Part shown: positions 54,480 to 63,551 of the stretch, piece after piece | How the letters are laid out: each line of letters starts with the position of its first letter | Position numbering within the stretch: the stretch's first letter is position 1 | Source of the DNA: Deefgea piscis | Lineage (GTDB): Bacteria; Pseudomonadota; Gammaproteobacteria; Burkholderiales; Chitinibacteraceae | NCBI RefSeq assembly: GCF_013284055.1 | Contig: NZ_CP054143.1 | Coordinates: forward strand, 868,001-932,000 | Length of the DNA: 64,000 nt | Direction: 5' to 3' | Notes under the pieces: model-generated | Told to the model about the DNA's origin: nothing | What the model saw: the letters and a program-made list of their open reading frames with translations, nothing else | Database searches by the model: none | Program-made: the position numbers and the translations under genes

Positions 54480-55987
54480 GGCGCCACCTGCGGCGAGCTG
54501 GCTAATGTCAGTTGCAATACAAAATCCATCGGCTGCGCCGCTGCTGATTCATGGCTATTGGCACTGGTGCGCGCTTCAGTTGGGCTAGGCAGCAGTGTCA
54601 CTTTGGCATTGGGCCAGCGCTGCAATTGAGCGGCCAATTGCTTCATTTGCTGCCACGCTTGTTGCTCTGTTGCTTCAGCGCTGGCGCGCAAAATGACTTG
54701 GATTTGCTGCGCTCGTAGCGGCAAATTTGGGTCGGTGCTCGCCAGCAAGCCCGCCGTTCCCGTTTGCCACTGAAAATGAAGCAATTGCAGCTGCGTAAAC
54801 GGCGCCAACACCTGACTAAAACGCTGTGCGGTCTCTTCTGCACTGGGCCAATTGGCCATATCTCGCTGATACAACTGCACCACCGCTTGCATTTGCACTG
54901 GATCAATGTCGCTGGCCATCTGTTGCAGGCTGGCTAATTGCTGCGTTTCATGCTCAATTTGCTGCTGCAAACTCGGCCATTGCGTCTGCAATTTTTGACC
55001 ATGCCACAGCGCCAAACTAAGCAGTATTGCCGCCAAAGCCACAAGCGAAAAAGCGCCTAGCTCAATACGTCTGGATAATTGTTTGGCGCGAGCAAAACGC
55101 AGCACTGCAGGCTGCGCATATTGATTGGGCAAATTAAGGCGAAATAATGCCGCCACCAAAACATCCAGCCAGCTTGAGCACTCGCTTGGCAACTGCAACT
55201 GGTGGCGTAAAAAAGCCAGATCCACTTGTAAATCGAGCTTTAATTCGTCGTCTGCGGCCGCCAAATCCGCGGCCACTTGTTGTAGCGATTGCGCAATATT
55301 GCTGTCAAATAGGGCCCATACCTGCAAGATTTCACCGCGCGCCATCACCCGCAGCGTCGTCAAATATTGCCGCGCACGCCGTACTTCTTGAATAATTTCT
55401 TCTGCTTGCGCCAATAAGTCCTGAGTTGAATCCAGACAACCTAAGCGAGAAAACTGCAAAGCGCCATTGGCAAAATAGCTTTGCCGCAGCGTCTCGGGGG
55501 TCGAGCGCGACATAATGAGTAAGTGCGGCCAATCTAGCGACAATTTTTGCAGTAAATTTTGCGTTAACAACGCCACCGAATACACACCCACAATCGCGCA
55601 TTGTGCTGCCAGCAAAGTACTGATCAGCGCATTGAGCAGCGCTTCATTGAGTAAGGCGGAAAGTTGCAATTGATCTTGCGCGCCTAGCTGGCGATGCACT
55701 TGTCCTTGCCGATAAGGCACACCGCGATAGCGCTGTTCTAACTTACGCCCAATCAAGCGCTGCTGATCTTTACGCGCCAGATGAGGAATCATTTCTTGTT
55801 GAAAGTCTTCCTCAGCTAAATCGGTCAAAATATAAAATAAGCGCTGTTGCTGCTGCAGCGCGAACTGCGCCAAGTCAGCAAGGCCAGCAGCGTCGTGATT
55901 AAAATGCGCTAAGGGCCGCGCGCCTTGATTAGACCAGCACAAGGCGGCGATATGCGTTGGCGTTAGCAGTAAAACTAAGCGCTTCAT
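54476..55987 (-). CDS. PilM/PilN-like fused pilus platform protein (MshI-like)
   Basis: This 503-residue protein has a large N-terminal cytosolic domain (1-305), probably a degenerate actin-like PilM fold. One membrane segment (309-328), a coiled coil (about 335-355) and a periplasmic PilN-like domain follow. GspL has the same layout. It is Gln-rich throughout. Its place between mshG and the MshJ-like gene supports an MshI role. Assignment rests on topology and position, since the sequence motifs are weak. Confidence 0.7.
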   Translation of the reverse strand: MKRLVLLLTPTHIAALCWSNQGARPLAHFNHDAAGLADLAQFALQQQQRLFYILTDLAEEDFQQEMIPHLARKDQQRLIGRKLEQRYRGVPYRQGQVHRQLGAQDQLQLSALLNEALLNALISTLLAAQCAIVGVYSVALLTQNLLQKLSLDWPHLLIMSRSTPETLRQSYFANGALQFSRLGCLDSTQDLLAQAEEIIQEVRRARQYLTTLRVMARGEILQVWALFDSNIAQSLQQVAADLAAADDELKLDLQVDLAFLRHQLQLPSECSSWLDVLVAALFRLNLPNQYAQPAVLRFARAKQLSRRIELGAFSLVALAAILLSLALWHGQKLQTQWPSLQQQIEHETQQLASLQQMASDIDPVQMQAVVQLYQRDMANWPSAEETAQRFSQVLAPFTQLQLLHFQWQTGTAGLLASTDPNLPLRAQQIQVILRASAEATEQQAWQQMKQLAAQLQRWPNAKVTLLPSPTEARTSANSHESAAAQPMDFVLQLTLASSPQVAP

Positions 55988-57183
55988 CGAATTTGACTCA
56001 AGGTATCAAAAATCGGTAGCAACACCGCCGACATCACCCAAGCGAGCAACAAGCCGAGTATCACCGTTAACATCGGTTCGAGCAGCGTTTGTGCTTGTGC
56101 GACCGCCAATTTAATATCGCGCTGATAAAAATACGCCACATTGCCCAGCGCTTGATCCAATTGCCCAGTGGTTTCACCAATATGCAGCATGCGCAGCACC
56201 AGCGGCGGAAAAAAGCGCCGCTGAGTAAAGCTCGCACTCAAACCCTGCCCTTCATGCATTAATTGCGTAATCTGGCGTAATTCAGCGGCAATCACCCGAT
56301 GCCCCACCACACCTTGGCAAATCTTTAGGCAATCTAAAATCGGAATCCCTGCGCGATACAGCAGTGCAAAACAGTTGGCAAAGCGCGCCAAAATAATTTT
56401 TTGTTGAATCGGCCCCACCAGCGGCAGCTGCAATTGCCATGCGGCGAGTCGATCAGCAAAGCGCTCATCATGCTGGCGCGCCCACGACAGCAGTGCATAC
56501 GCCGCAGCAAGGCTAATTAAAATCAACCACCAAAAATGCTGTAAACCATCGGCTAGCGCCAATAACAGCTGGGTATGCCACGGTATGCTTTGTTGCATCG
56601 CCTGCAAAAATCCTAATAATTGCGGCACTAAGTACAGCAATAAAAACACCAGTACCGCCAACACCAAACAGGCGACAAAGGCCGGATACAGTAGGATTTT
56701 TTGGCTCTGCTCGCTTAACTCATCTTGCCACTGCAACGAGGTGGTCAGTCCTTGTAATACCGTTACTAATTGCCCGCTGACTTCGCCGGCATGAATCATT
56801 TGCACCATCACCGCGTCAAATACCAAGGGATGCGCCGCCAGCGCTTGCGACAACAAGCAACCGCCTTCAATATCATCAATCACCGTGGCCAGCACTTCAC
56901 GAAATTGCGGCTGTTCGAGGTGATCGCGCAAATCGATTAAACCCGCGAGCAAAGGCAAACCGGCACGCAGCAATTGCTCTAAATGAAACGTAAACGTGAT
57001 TAAATCGCGGCGACTGATTCGCACGCGGCGCCAACGGCGGCGCGGCTGAGTATGGCTTCTGGCATCAATCAGCGTTAAACCCAAGCGCGACAAACGCAAC
57101 TCAATATCGGCCAAATTGGCCGCATCCATGCCGCCTTGTTGGATTTTGCCCTGCGCATCAGCGGCGCGATATTCAAACTGCAT
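55984..57183 (-). CDS. mshG: Pilus inner-membrane platform protein MshG (PilC/GspF family)
   Basis: From ATG 57183 the product is 399 residues with two GspF domains (about 70-190 and 270-395), three main membrane segments and the conserved LRAGLPLLAGL and LYRAGIPILDCL. It is the platform on which the ATPase MshE acts. The ATG shares one base with the mshE stop (TGATG). The frame is open to 57261, but that part lies inside mshE. Confidence 0.92.
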   Translation of the reverse strand: MQFEYRAADAQGKIQQGGMDAANLADIELRLSRLGLTLIDARSHTQPRRRWRRVRISRRDLITFTFHLEQLLRAGLPLLAGLIDLRDHLEQPQFREVLATVIDDIEGGCLLSQALAAHPLVFDAVMVQMIHAGEVSGQLVTVLQGLTTSLQWQDELSEQSQKILLYPAFVACLVLAVLVFLLLYLVPQLLGFLQAMQQSIPWHTQLLLALADGLQHFWWLILISLAAAYALLSWARQHDERFADRLAAWQLQLPLVGPIQQKIILARFANCFALLYRAGIPILDCLKICQGVVGHRVIAAELRQITQLMHEGQGLSASFTQRRFFPPLVLRMLHIGETTGQLDQALGNVAYFYQRDIKLAVAQAQTLLEPMLTVILGLLLAWVMSAVLLPIFDTLSQIR

Positions 57184-58880
57184 CACGGCATCCGCTCGCT
57201 TAAATCCACCACGCGAGCAATCTCGTCGAAGGTCGACACCCCCTCTTTGACGCGGCGGCAAGCGTCGTCAGCCAAGCTTTTAAAACCTTTACGCATCGCT
57301 AGTTCGCGGATTTCTTTAAAGCTGGCGCGGCGGGCGATCAATTCATCAAGGTCAAGATCCAGCTTTAAGATTTCACTCACCGTGCTGCGGCCTTGGTAAC
57401 CTTGTTGCGCGCATTGTGCACAACCTACCGCACGATAGATTTGTACATCTTGGGTATCTAACTGCAATACGCTTCTTTCATATTCATCAGGGCTATACCC
57501 CTCACGGCAAGCCATGCAGAGGCGGCGAATTAAACGCTGCGCGATAATACCGATGATATTGCCCGACAGAATATCCGGCAGCACGCCAATATCGAGTAAG
57601 CGCGGCACCGCGCCCATTGCCGAATTACTGTGCAAAGTGGAATACACCAAATGCCCAGTCATCGCCGCTTGAAACGCCATTTCGGCGGTGGCATGATCGC
57701 GAATTTCACCAATCAAAATCACATCGGGGTCTTGGCGCAGCATCGAGCGAATGCCAGTCACAAAGTCCATTTTGGCGGCTTCGCTCACCGACGTTTGCCG
57801 TATCAATGGCAATGGATATTCAACCGGATCTTCCAGCGTCATGATATTGAGCGCGACTGAATTGATGTGATTTAAAATCGAATACAAGGTGGTGGTTTTG
57901 CCCGATCCCGTCGGCCCAGTGAGCAAAATCATCCCTGCGGGGCGGCGAATCATCTGCTGCAATAACGCTAAATTCGCCGCGCTTAAATCGAGCTCAGCCA
58001 AGCTCAACAATCCATTTTGGCGATCTAAAATCCGCAACACTAAGTTTTCGCCCCAACTGGTTGGCTGCGCCGACACGCGAAAATCCATCGCCCGTCCGGC
58101 CAAAGTCAGCGAAATTCGCCCGTCTTGCGCGGCACGCGTTTCGGCAATATTCATCTGTGCCAGCACTTTTAGCCGCACCACCATCGCTGGCCAATAGGTT
58201 TTATGCAGCGCGCGGATTTGCCGTAAAACGCCGTCAATTCGATAGCGGATGCGAACAAAAGACGATTCGGGCTCAAAATGAATATCCGACGCGCCGCAGC
58301 GCACGGCGTCGGCCAATAAGGCATCGATCAAACGCACCACCGGTTGCGAATATTCAAACTGCGAATGATTTAAGCTGCCGTAATCAATTTCACCGGTTTC
58401 GATTTCGCGCAAAATGCCGTCAATGGATAATTCAAAACCATAATATTGATCAATGGCGCGGATTAAATCGGATTCGGCGGCTAACACCACTTCGATCTCA
58501 AATTGCCCTTGCGTGTGTAACCGCAGCTGATCTATCTGTAATAAATGATTGGGATTGGCCATGGCGACCGTCAGCTTGGTTTGTGCTGGATTTAAACCAA
58601 TCGGCAAAATCAATAAGCGCTTGGCCATCGCCTTGGGGAGTAAAGCAATCGCTAGCGCATCACAAATAACGCGGCTCAAATCGATACTGACTTGGCCTAG
58701 ATTTTCCGACAGTGCTTCGCGTAACACGTGATCGGATAAAAACCCCAAATCCACCAAAATTTTGCCTAATAACAACCCTGATTGGCGCTGCTCAAGCAAG
58801 GCGATGCGCAATTGATCGTCAGAAATCAATCCTTTATCAATTAACTGCTCACCCAAGCGCCGTTTAGTGCTTTGCAGCAT
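57183..58880 (-). CDS. mshE: Pilus extension ATPase MshE with c-di-GMP-binding N-domain
   Basis: This 565-residue secretion ATPase has a Walker A (GPTGSGKTTT, 322-331), a Walker B region (ILIGEIRD, 388-395), Asp and His boxes, and a two-CxxC zinc module (CMAC, CAQC). The N-terminal MshEN part fits the RLGxxLxxxGxxxxxxLxxxLxxQ pattern at 8-31, with a second, looser copy at about 38-61. This motif binds c-di-GMP in V. cholerae MshE. ATG 58880 has GAGGG upstream and overlaps mshN by 17 nt. It powers pilus extension. Confidence 0.95.
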   Translation of the reverse strand: MLQSTKRRLGEQLIDKGLISDDQLRIALLEQRQSGLLLGKILVDLGFLSDHVLREALSENLGQVSIDLSRVICDALAIALLPKAMAKRLLILPIGLNPAQTKLTVAMANPNHLLQIDQLRLHTQGQFEIEVVLAAESDLIRAIDQYYGFELSIDGILREIETGEIDYGSLNHSQFEYSQPVVRLIDALLADAVRCGASDIHFEPESSFVRIRYRIDGVLRQIRALHKTYWPAMVVRLKVLAQMNIAETRAAQDGRISLTLAGRAMDFRVSAQPTSWGENLVLRILDRQNGLLSLAELDLSAANLALLQQMIRRPAGMILLTGPTGSGKTTTLYSILNHINSVALNIMTLEDPVEYPLPLIRQTSVSEAAKMDFVTGIRSMLRQDPDVILIGEIRDHATAEMAFQAAMTGHLVYSTLHSNSAMGAVPRLLDIGVLPDILSGNIIGIIAQRLIRRLCMACREGYSPDEYERSVLQLDTQDVQIYRAVGCAQCAQQGYQGRSTVSEILKLDLDLDELIARRASFKEIRELAMRKGFKSLADDACRRVKEGVSTFDEIARVVDLSERMP

Positions 58881-59970
58881 GTTGTCCCTCACTCGACAAG
58901 GGGGCTGCGCTTAAGGCCGCAATCCGTTGCTGCACCGCCGAACGATCAAACGTCCCGACGCCTTGTAAAGCTTGCCGATAATATTGCAGCGCCAAGGTGG
59001 GCTGCTGCAAATGATCTAAGCTCACCGCCAAATTAAACGCCGCCGTGGCGCTGGGGTTTTGGCTATAAACGATAAAAAACTGCGCCTGCGCTTGGCTCCA
59101 ACGCTGCTCGCGGGCATAAAACTGCGCTAACACCTGTGGATCAGCTTGGCCGCTTTGCTCTAATTGCAAAATATCTTGCTCAGCCACCGCTTGTGGCAAT
59201 GCCATCAACGCCTGTTTCACCGCGGCATCTTCAGGGTGCAGCTGCAAGAGTTGCTGATACAGACGTTGTGCGCGTGGTGTATCACCACGGATTTGTGCGA
59301 TCGCTGCCAAACCCAAAACCGCATCGCGTTGCCGCGGGTTTTGCTGCATCGCTTGCTGGTAATACTGCTCGGCCTGCGTAAAATCACCTTGTTGGTAGGC
59401 TTGCCATGCTGGCAGTAAGGGGTCAACCGAGTTCGCTGGCTGCCGTTGAATCTGCGGTTTTATCTGCGTCACGCCCGCTAAATGCGGCGGCCCACTTGGC
59501 CGAACTGGCTGCGTGCTCACATTCAATTGTGATTGCGGCACTGAGCGCTTAGGGCTAGCCGAGGGCGCTGACGCTTGAACAAGCTGGGTATTGGCTTCTA
59601 GCGCTTTAGCTGAGGATGCTATATCAACATACCCATCAACTGGAGTGTTCAATTGCCAAGTGGTAGCGACCGATGCACTGGTGACCAATTGACCAGCGGC
59701 GGATTCAGTAGAGACCGCTTCACGGCCAAGCGCTGCGCTCGCCAGCATGGGTGGTGCTGATATTTGATACGGTAAAAATACGTAGGCTAGCCCCAAGCCA
59801 AGCACGATGCCGCCACCAACAATCAACCATGGCAAACTCGCCGCCAGAGCATGTTTAAACTGGCTGATATGTTTTTTGCCAGCCGAGCGATTGACGGTCG
59901 CAGCGACCTCATCGACGGCGCTTAAATCTGCGGGCACGCCCTCGGGGGATTTGAAGCTTGGCACATTCAT
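58864..59970 (-). CDS. mshN: TPR-repeat membrane protein MshN
   Basis: This 368-residue protein has a cytosolic start, one membrane segment (about 47-66) and a Pro/Ser-rich linker. Several TPR repeats follow (about 187-345, e.g. WQAYQQGDFTQAEQYYQQAM). It is probably a periplasmic scaffold of the pilus machine. It overlaps mshL by 4 nt and mshE by 17 nt. The MshN name follows from the position between mshL and mshE and from the TPR layout. Confidence 0.82.
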   Translation of the reverse strand: MNVPSFKSPEGVPADLSAVDEVAATVNRSAGKKHISQFKHALAASLPWLIVGGGIVLGLGLAYVFLPYQISAPPMLASAALGREAVSTESAAGQLVTSASVATTWQLNTPVDGYVDIASSAKALEANTQLVQASAPSASPKRSVPQSQLNVSTQPVRPSGPPHLAGVTQIKPQIQRQPANSVDPLLPAWQAYQQGDFTQAEQYYQQAMQQNPRQRDAVLGLAAIAQIRGDTPRAQRLYQQLLQLHPEDAAVKQALMALPQAVAEQDILQLEQSGQADPQVLAQFYAREQRWSQAQAQFFIVYSQNPSATAAFNLAVSLDHLQQPTLALQYYRQALQGVGTFDRSAVQQRIAALSAAPLSSEGQHAAKH

Positions 59971-61772
59971 TGCGCCGGCCCTATAGAAGGCATCAGCCCA
60001 CTTTGAAACGCCGACAATTCTGGCGCTGATTTGGGATTAAAAAAATCTGCACTCGGCAAAATACTTGGGTCAACGCCTTGATCTTTAATCATGATCGGGC
60101 GCAAAAACACCACCAATTCGATCTTGCTGACTTTGTCGTCACGATAACTAAACGCATCGCCTATCCACGGCAAGCGCGATAAACCCGGCACGCCTTGGCG
60201 TAAATTGACTTGTTTGTCTTGAATTAAGCCACCCAACACCGCGATTTGGCCGCTGGCAATTTTGAGTGTGGAATCAAACTCGCGCACCTGTAATTCCGGC
60301 ACCAAGCTTTTTAAGGCCATTTTGGTGGTCGACGCAATAATCGCCACCGCTGGATCTTCAACATAACCGCTGACATTGGTAATGGTCGGCCGTACATTCA
60401 TTGAAATCGCGCCCGATTCAGAAATCTGCGGCGTCACCTGCATCACCAACCCCACCGGCACGGTATGCAGCACGCTCTCATACGCCGCTGGGGTAATGAT
60501 GCCATTGGTGTCTGATGTGGCCGGCGTGACGGTGATGGTGAAATAAACCAGCTCTTCCACCACTTTCATCACCGCCGGTTGATTATTCAGCGCAGTAATT
60601 TTGGGGCTAGAGAGCACTCGGGTTTTGCCAAATTGCTCGAGTAATTTCACCGTGGCATTAAAGTTATTACTTTTGTAAGCCAATAAACTCACCGGCGCAG
60701 TCGCCAGATTATTCGCCAATACGCTTTGCCCAAAGCTCCAACCGGCGCCGGTGGCGATTTGCGCCCAATCAATACCCGCCTGATATTGATCACTGAGCAC
60801 CACTTCAACAATCGTGGCTTCGATCAAGACTTGCCGCTGCGCAGAGGCTTGAATCTTGGCCAAATACTCGGCCACTTTTTGCTGCGATTTTTGCGTCGCC
60901 CGAATGCTAATGGTGCCGGTTTCAGGATGGATAACCACTAAATTGGCGACCGGTGCAACGGATGAGGCCGCCTGCACGGCTTGTTGTTGGATGGCGAGCG
61001 TTTCGGCTTGGATTTTGTCGATTTGCGCCAGCGTTTTTTCTAGCTTGGCGCTGTTTTCGATGGCCGTAGTTTGCGCCTGACCTGGCAGTAACGCTTGTTG
61101 TGCCGCGTATTGGCTAAGTTTGCTCGTTGCTGCGCTCGTTGGCACGGGCTCAGGTTTAATATCGAGGATTTCTTTTAGATTGTTTTCTAATCGCTGCCAA
61201 AATAGATTTTTCGACTCGCTATCAATCGCCGAAAACGAGGTACTACCGGTGCTATTGCTGGCATTACTTGGGTCTGAAACCGATTTAACTGAATTTAAAA
61301 TATTTAAATTCGAGCGCATGGTGCGCTGCAAATTAAAATAATCGAGCTGGTAAATGCGCAGCGTTGGCGTATCCGGCACCACGGTGAGCACACCATTAAC
61401 CATGCTCCAACGAATATCAGCTTGCCCGGCAATGCGATCGAGAATTTGTGGCAAGGTTTGATTAATCGCGTTCAGCGTAATATTGCCACTCACCGCAGGA
61501 TGCACGTCGATATTGATGCGTGCGTCACGCGCCAAAGCAAACAATAAATCATGAACCCCAAGCTGACTAACGACGACGCTGTAAACTTCGAGTTGCTGGC
61601 GCACATTGGGTTTGGGCAAAATAGGAATAGATGGCACCAGCGGCGGAATCGCAGCGCTGGGCATCGAAGCAGTACTTTGACTGATGTGCCCAGTGGTTTG
61701 TAAACCGTTGGATGTTGAGCAAGCACTGCCAAATAACAAGAAACATCCGGCGATCAACCAAGCTCTTTGCAT
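59967..61772 (-). CDS. mshL: Pilus secretin MshL (lipoprotein)
   Basis: This 601-residue outer-membrane secretin forms the pore for the pilus. It has a lipobox FGSAC with lipid Cys18, an STN-like domain (about 75-125), N1-type domains and the C-terminal secretin domain (about 340-575), with VLSSPKITALNNQPAVMKV and GQIAVLGGLIQDKQV. A Ser/Ala-rich low-complexity insert lies in the middle. It lies 80 nt after mshM and overlaps mshN by 4 nt. Confidence 0.93.
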   Translation of the reverse strand: MQRAWLIAGCFLLFGSACSTSNGLQTTGHISQSTASMPSAAIPPLVPSIPILPKPNVRQQLEVYSVVVSQLGVHDLLFALARDARINIDVHPAVSGNITLNAINQTLPQILDRIAGQADIRWSMVNGVLTVVPDTPTLRIYQLDYFNLQRTMRSNLNILNSVKSVSDPSNASNSTGSTSFSAIDSESKNLFWQRLENNLKEILDIKPEPVPTSAATSKLSQYAAQQALLPGQAQTTAIENSAKLEKTLAQIDKIQAETLAIQQQAVQAASSVAPVANLVVIHPETGTISIRATQKSQQKVAEYLAKIQASAQRQVLIEATIVEVVLSDQYQAGIDWAQIATGAGWSFGQSVLANNLATAPVSLLAYKSNNFNATVKLLEQFGKTRVLSSPKITALNNQPAVMKVVEELVYFTITVTPATSDTNGIITPAAYESVLHTVPVGLVMQVTPQISESGAISMNVRPTITNVSGYVEDPAVAIIASTTKMALKSLVPELQVREFDSTLKIASGQIAVLGGLIQDKQVNLRQGVPGLSRLPWIGDAFSYRDDKVSKIELVVFLRPIMIKDQGVDPSILPSADFFNPKSAPELSAFQSGLMPSIGPAQ

Positions 61773-61852
61773 ACTTTAAATTCTTTTTATTAACTTACCT
61801 CAAGCTAGCATAGCTTTTAAAAATTCAAAGTTTCAGCGACCTGCTCGTGCAT

Positions 61853-63199
61853 CTAGTCGCGCAGCAACAACATTTCGCCGCGCAAAACACCGATGGTCTG
61901 AATTTTATGCTTGCGCTGTGGGTGCGTTTGTTCCAGCAACTGCGTTATTTCGCGGGCTTTTTTCTTATCCGGATAAAGCCCTGCCAACACCCCCCAGGCC
62001 AAGCTGCCATTGAGTAATGTGGGATACACCAGCACCCGACTTGGCCCTAGATGCACTTCTAAATCTCTGACCAGCTGCTCTAAGCGCAGCAACTGATTTT
62101 GTGGCACTTTAGATACCAAGATCGTCATGCTATTGGCGTCAGCGGCAATCAACTTTTTATTTGAATGCATCACTCGCTCATTGAGTAATAGTGGCGCAGC
62201 TGCCGCGCGTAATTTGCTGTCGGCATTTTCGCTGAGCGTTGAGAGTTTTTCTGAGCGCGGCCACAGTAAGGGCTCGTTAATTTGCACTGGATCGGGATAA
62301 AAATACCAAAATAGTAGCGACAAAACGCCGAGAACCATGATTGCCGCCAACCGCCAAAGATGGCTAAAACGCGGTGACGATGCCGCTTCATCTTGCAATA
62401 CGCTTTGCACATGCTTAGCGTCCACACTCACAGCTTGATCGGTGTAGGCCGCCAGCAAGGCTTGATCTGCAATCAAATTAATCTGCCGACTGATCCCATG
62501 CGCTGCTTTGGCAATCAATTGCACCGCCGCAGCGCTAAACAAGGTTTCTCCTTGATAACCCGCAGCGGATAAGCGGCAAGCCAAATATTCGCTCACCTCA
62601 TCGACCGTAAGTGAAGGCAAAACTAAGTTGTGACTGACTCGTTCACGCAGCGGACTTAACGCCGTATTGGCCCATTGCAGCTCTAACTCTGGGCGGGCAA
62701 ACAGCACGATTTGCAATAATGGCTGCGATCTAACGGCTAAATCACTCAATAAGCGCAATAGCTCAAACGATTCAACCGGCATGGCATGCGCAGCATCCAG
62801 CAATAACACCACCCGCCGACCTGCAGCCTGCCGTTGTATGAGCTCCGCTTCAATTCGAGCATACACTTGATGGCAACTGGTCCCACTGAGTTGAATCTGT
62901 AATTGCGTCGCAATGGTGACTAAAAACTCATTCTCAAGTACCGCAAAATTCGGCATAAATATGGTATCAACGCGATTGGATAGCCGTGCCAATAGCATGC
63001 GGCACAATAGCGTTTTGCCCGCGCCAATTTCAGCGATCACTTGAATCAAGCCTTCACCCGCCTGAATACCGCTCAGTACGGTATCAAGTATTTCACCGCG
63101 CCCCGCCCCTAAGAAGAAAAAATCAGGATGCGAAGTCAGACGAAATGGTGGGCTATGTAAACCAAAATACGTTTGATACAAAATTAAACCCCATGACAT
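61853..63199 (-). CDS. mshM: MshM AAA ATPase with altered Walker motifs, SPOR-like C-terminus
   Basis: From ATG 63199 the product is 448 residues. It has an ExeA/MshM AAA domain (about 8-270), one membrane segment (about 290-308) and a periplasmic C-terminal domain (about 375-448) that may be SPOR-like. The start YQTYFGLHSPPFRLTSHPDFFF is a family mark. The P-loop is AEIGAGKT (56-63), with Ala in place of the first Gly. The Walker B is LLLDAAHAM (132-140), where DE usually occurs; Asp135 is followed by Ala136. ATP hydrolysis may be weak. The start is uncertain: ATG 63235 is also in frame and neither has a ribosome site. It heads the pilus operon. Confidence 0.88.
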   Translation of the reverse strand: MSWGLILYQTYFGLHSPPFRLTSHPDFFFLGAGRGEILDTVLSGIQAGEGLIQVIAEIGAGKTLLCRMLLARLSNRVDTIFMPNFAVLENEFLVTIATQLQIQLSGTSCHQVYARIEAELIQRQAAGRRVVLLLDAAHAMPVESFELLRLLSDLAVRSQPLLQIVLFARPELELQWANTALSPLRERVSHNLVLPSLTVDEVSEYLACRLSAAGYQGETLFSAAAVQLIAKAAHGISRQINLIADQALLAAYTDQAVSVDAKHVQSVLQDEAASSPRFSHLWRLAAIMVLGVLSLLFWYFYPDPVQINEPLLWPRSEKLSTLSENADSKLRAAAAPLLLNERVMHSNKKLIAADANSMTILVSKVPQNQLLRLEQLVRDLEVHLGPSRVLVYPTLLNGSLAWGVLAGLYPDKKKAREITQLLEQTHPQRKHKIQTIGVLRGEMLLLRD

Positions 63200-63235
63200 A
63201 AGCCGTATGGCAGCAGCTTGAAAACAAGATTTCAT

Positions 63236-63551
63236 CTGTCAAATAGCATAGCGTTTGTTTAAATAAATTGTAAGTAAATGTAAAGAAAGAATTTGCTCTG
63301 GCAACACTCATCGAGGTATCTCATGCCCCGCCTTAAAAACCATGAGCCAGCATGCAATACGTCAAATAGTCAGGTGTGAGAAAATATATACACGGTATAA
63401 TCCGGCGTTATGATTGAAGAAGCTGCAAGCCTGTCATCAGCGCAATGACGGTGATGCGAATTGTTTTGCTGCAACGCAGCATCAATAATGACCTCTAGCC
63501 TGTATACTTAGAAAGCCCTAAAATTCGTTTTCAATCACTCAGCTTAAATCC
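63236..63551. promoter_or_regulatory. Divergent promoter region of the pilus operon and mlaF
   Basis: These 316 nt hold no gene. A perfect TATAAT at 63396-63401 (plus strand) is a candidate -10 for the mla operon, with no good -35 at 17 nt. The mshM promoter should lie in 63240-63330, which is AT-rich. No known operator was recognised. Confidence 0.45.
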
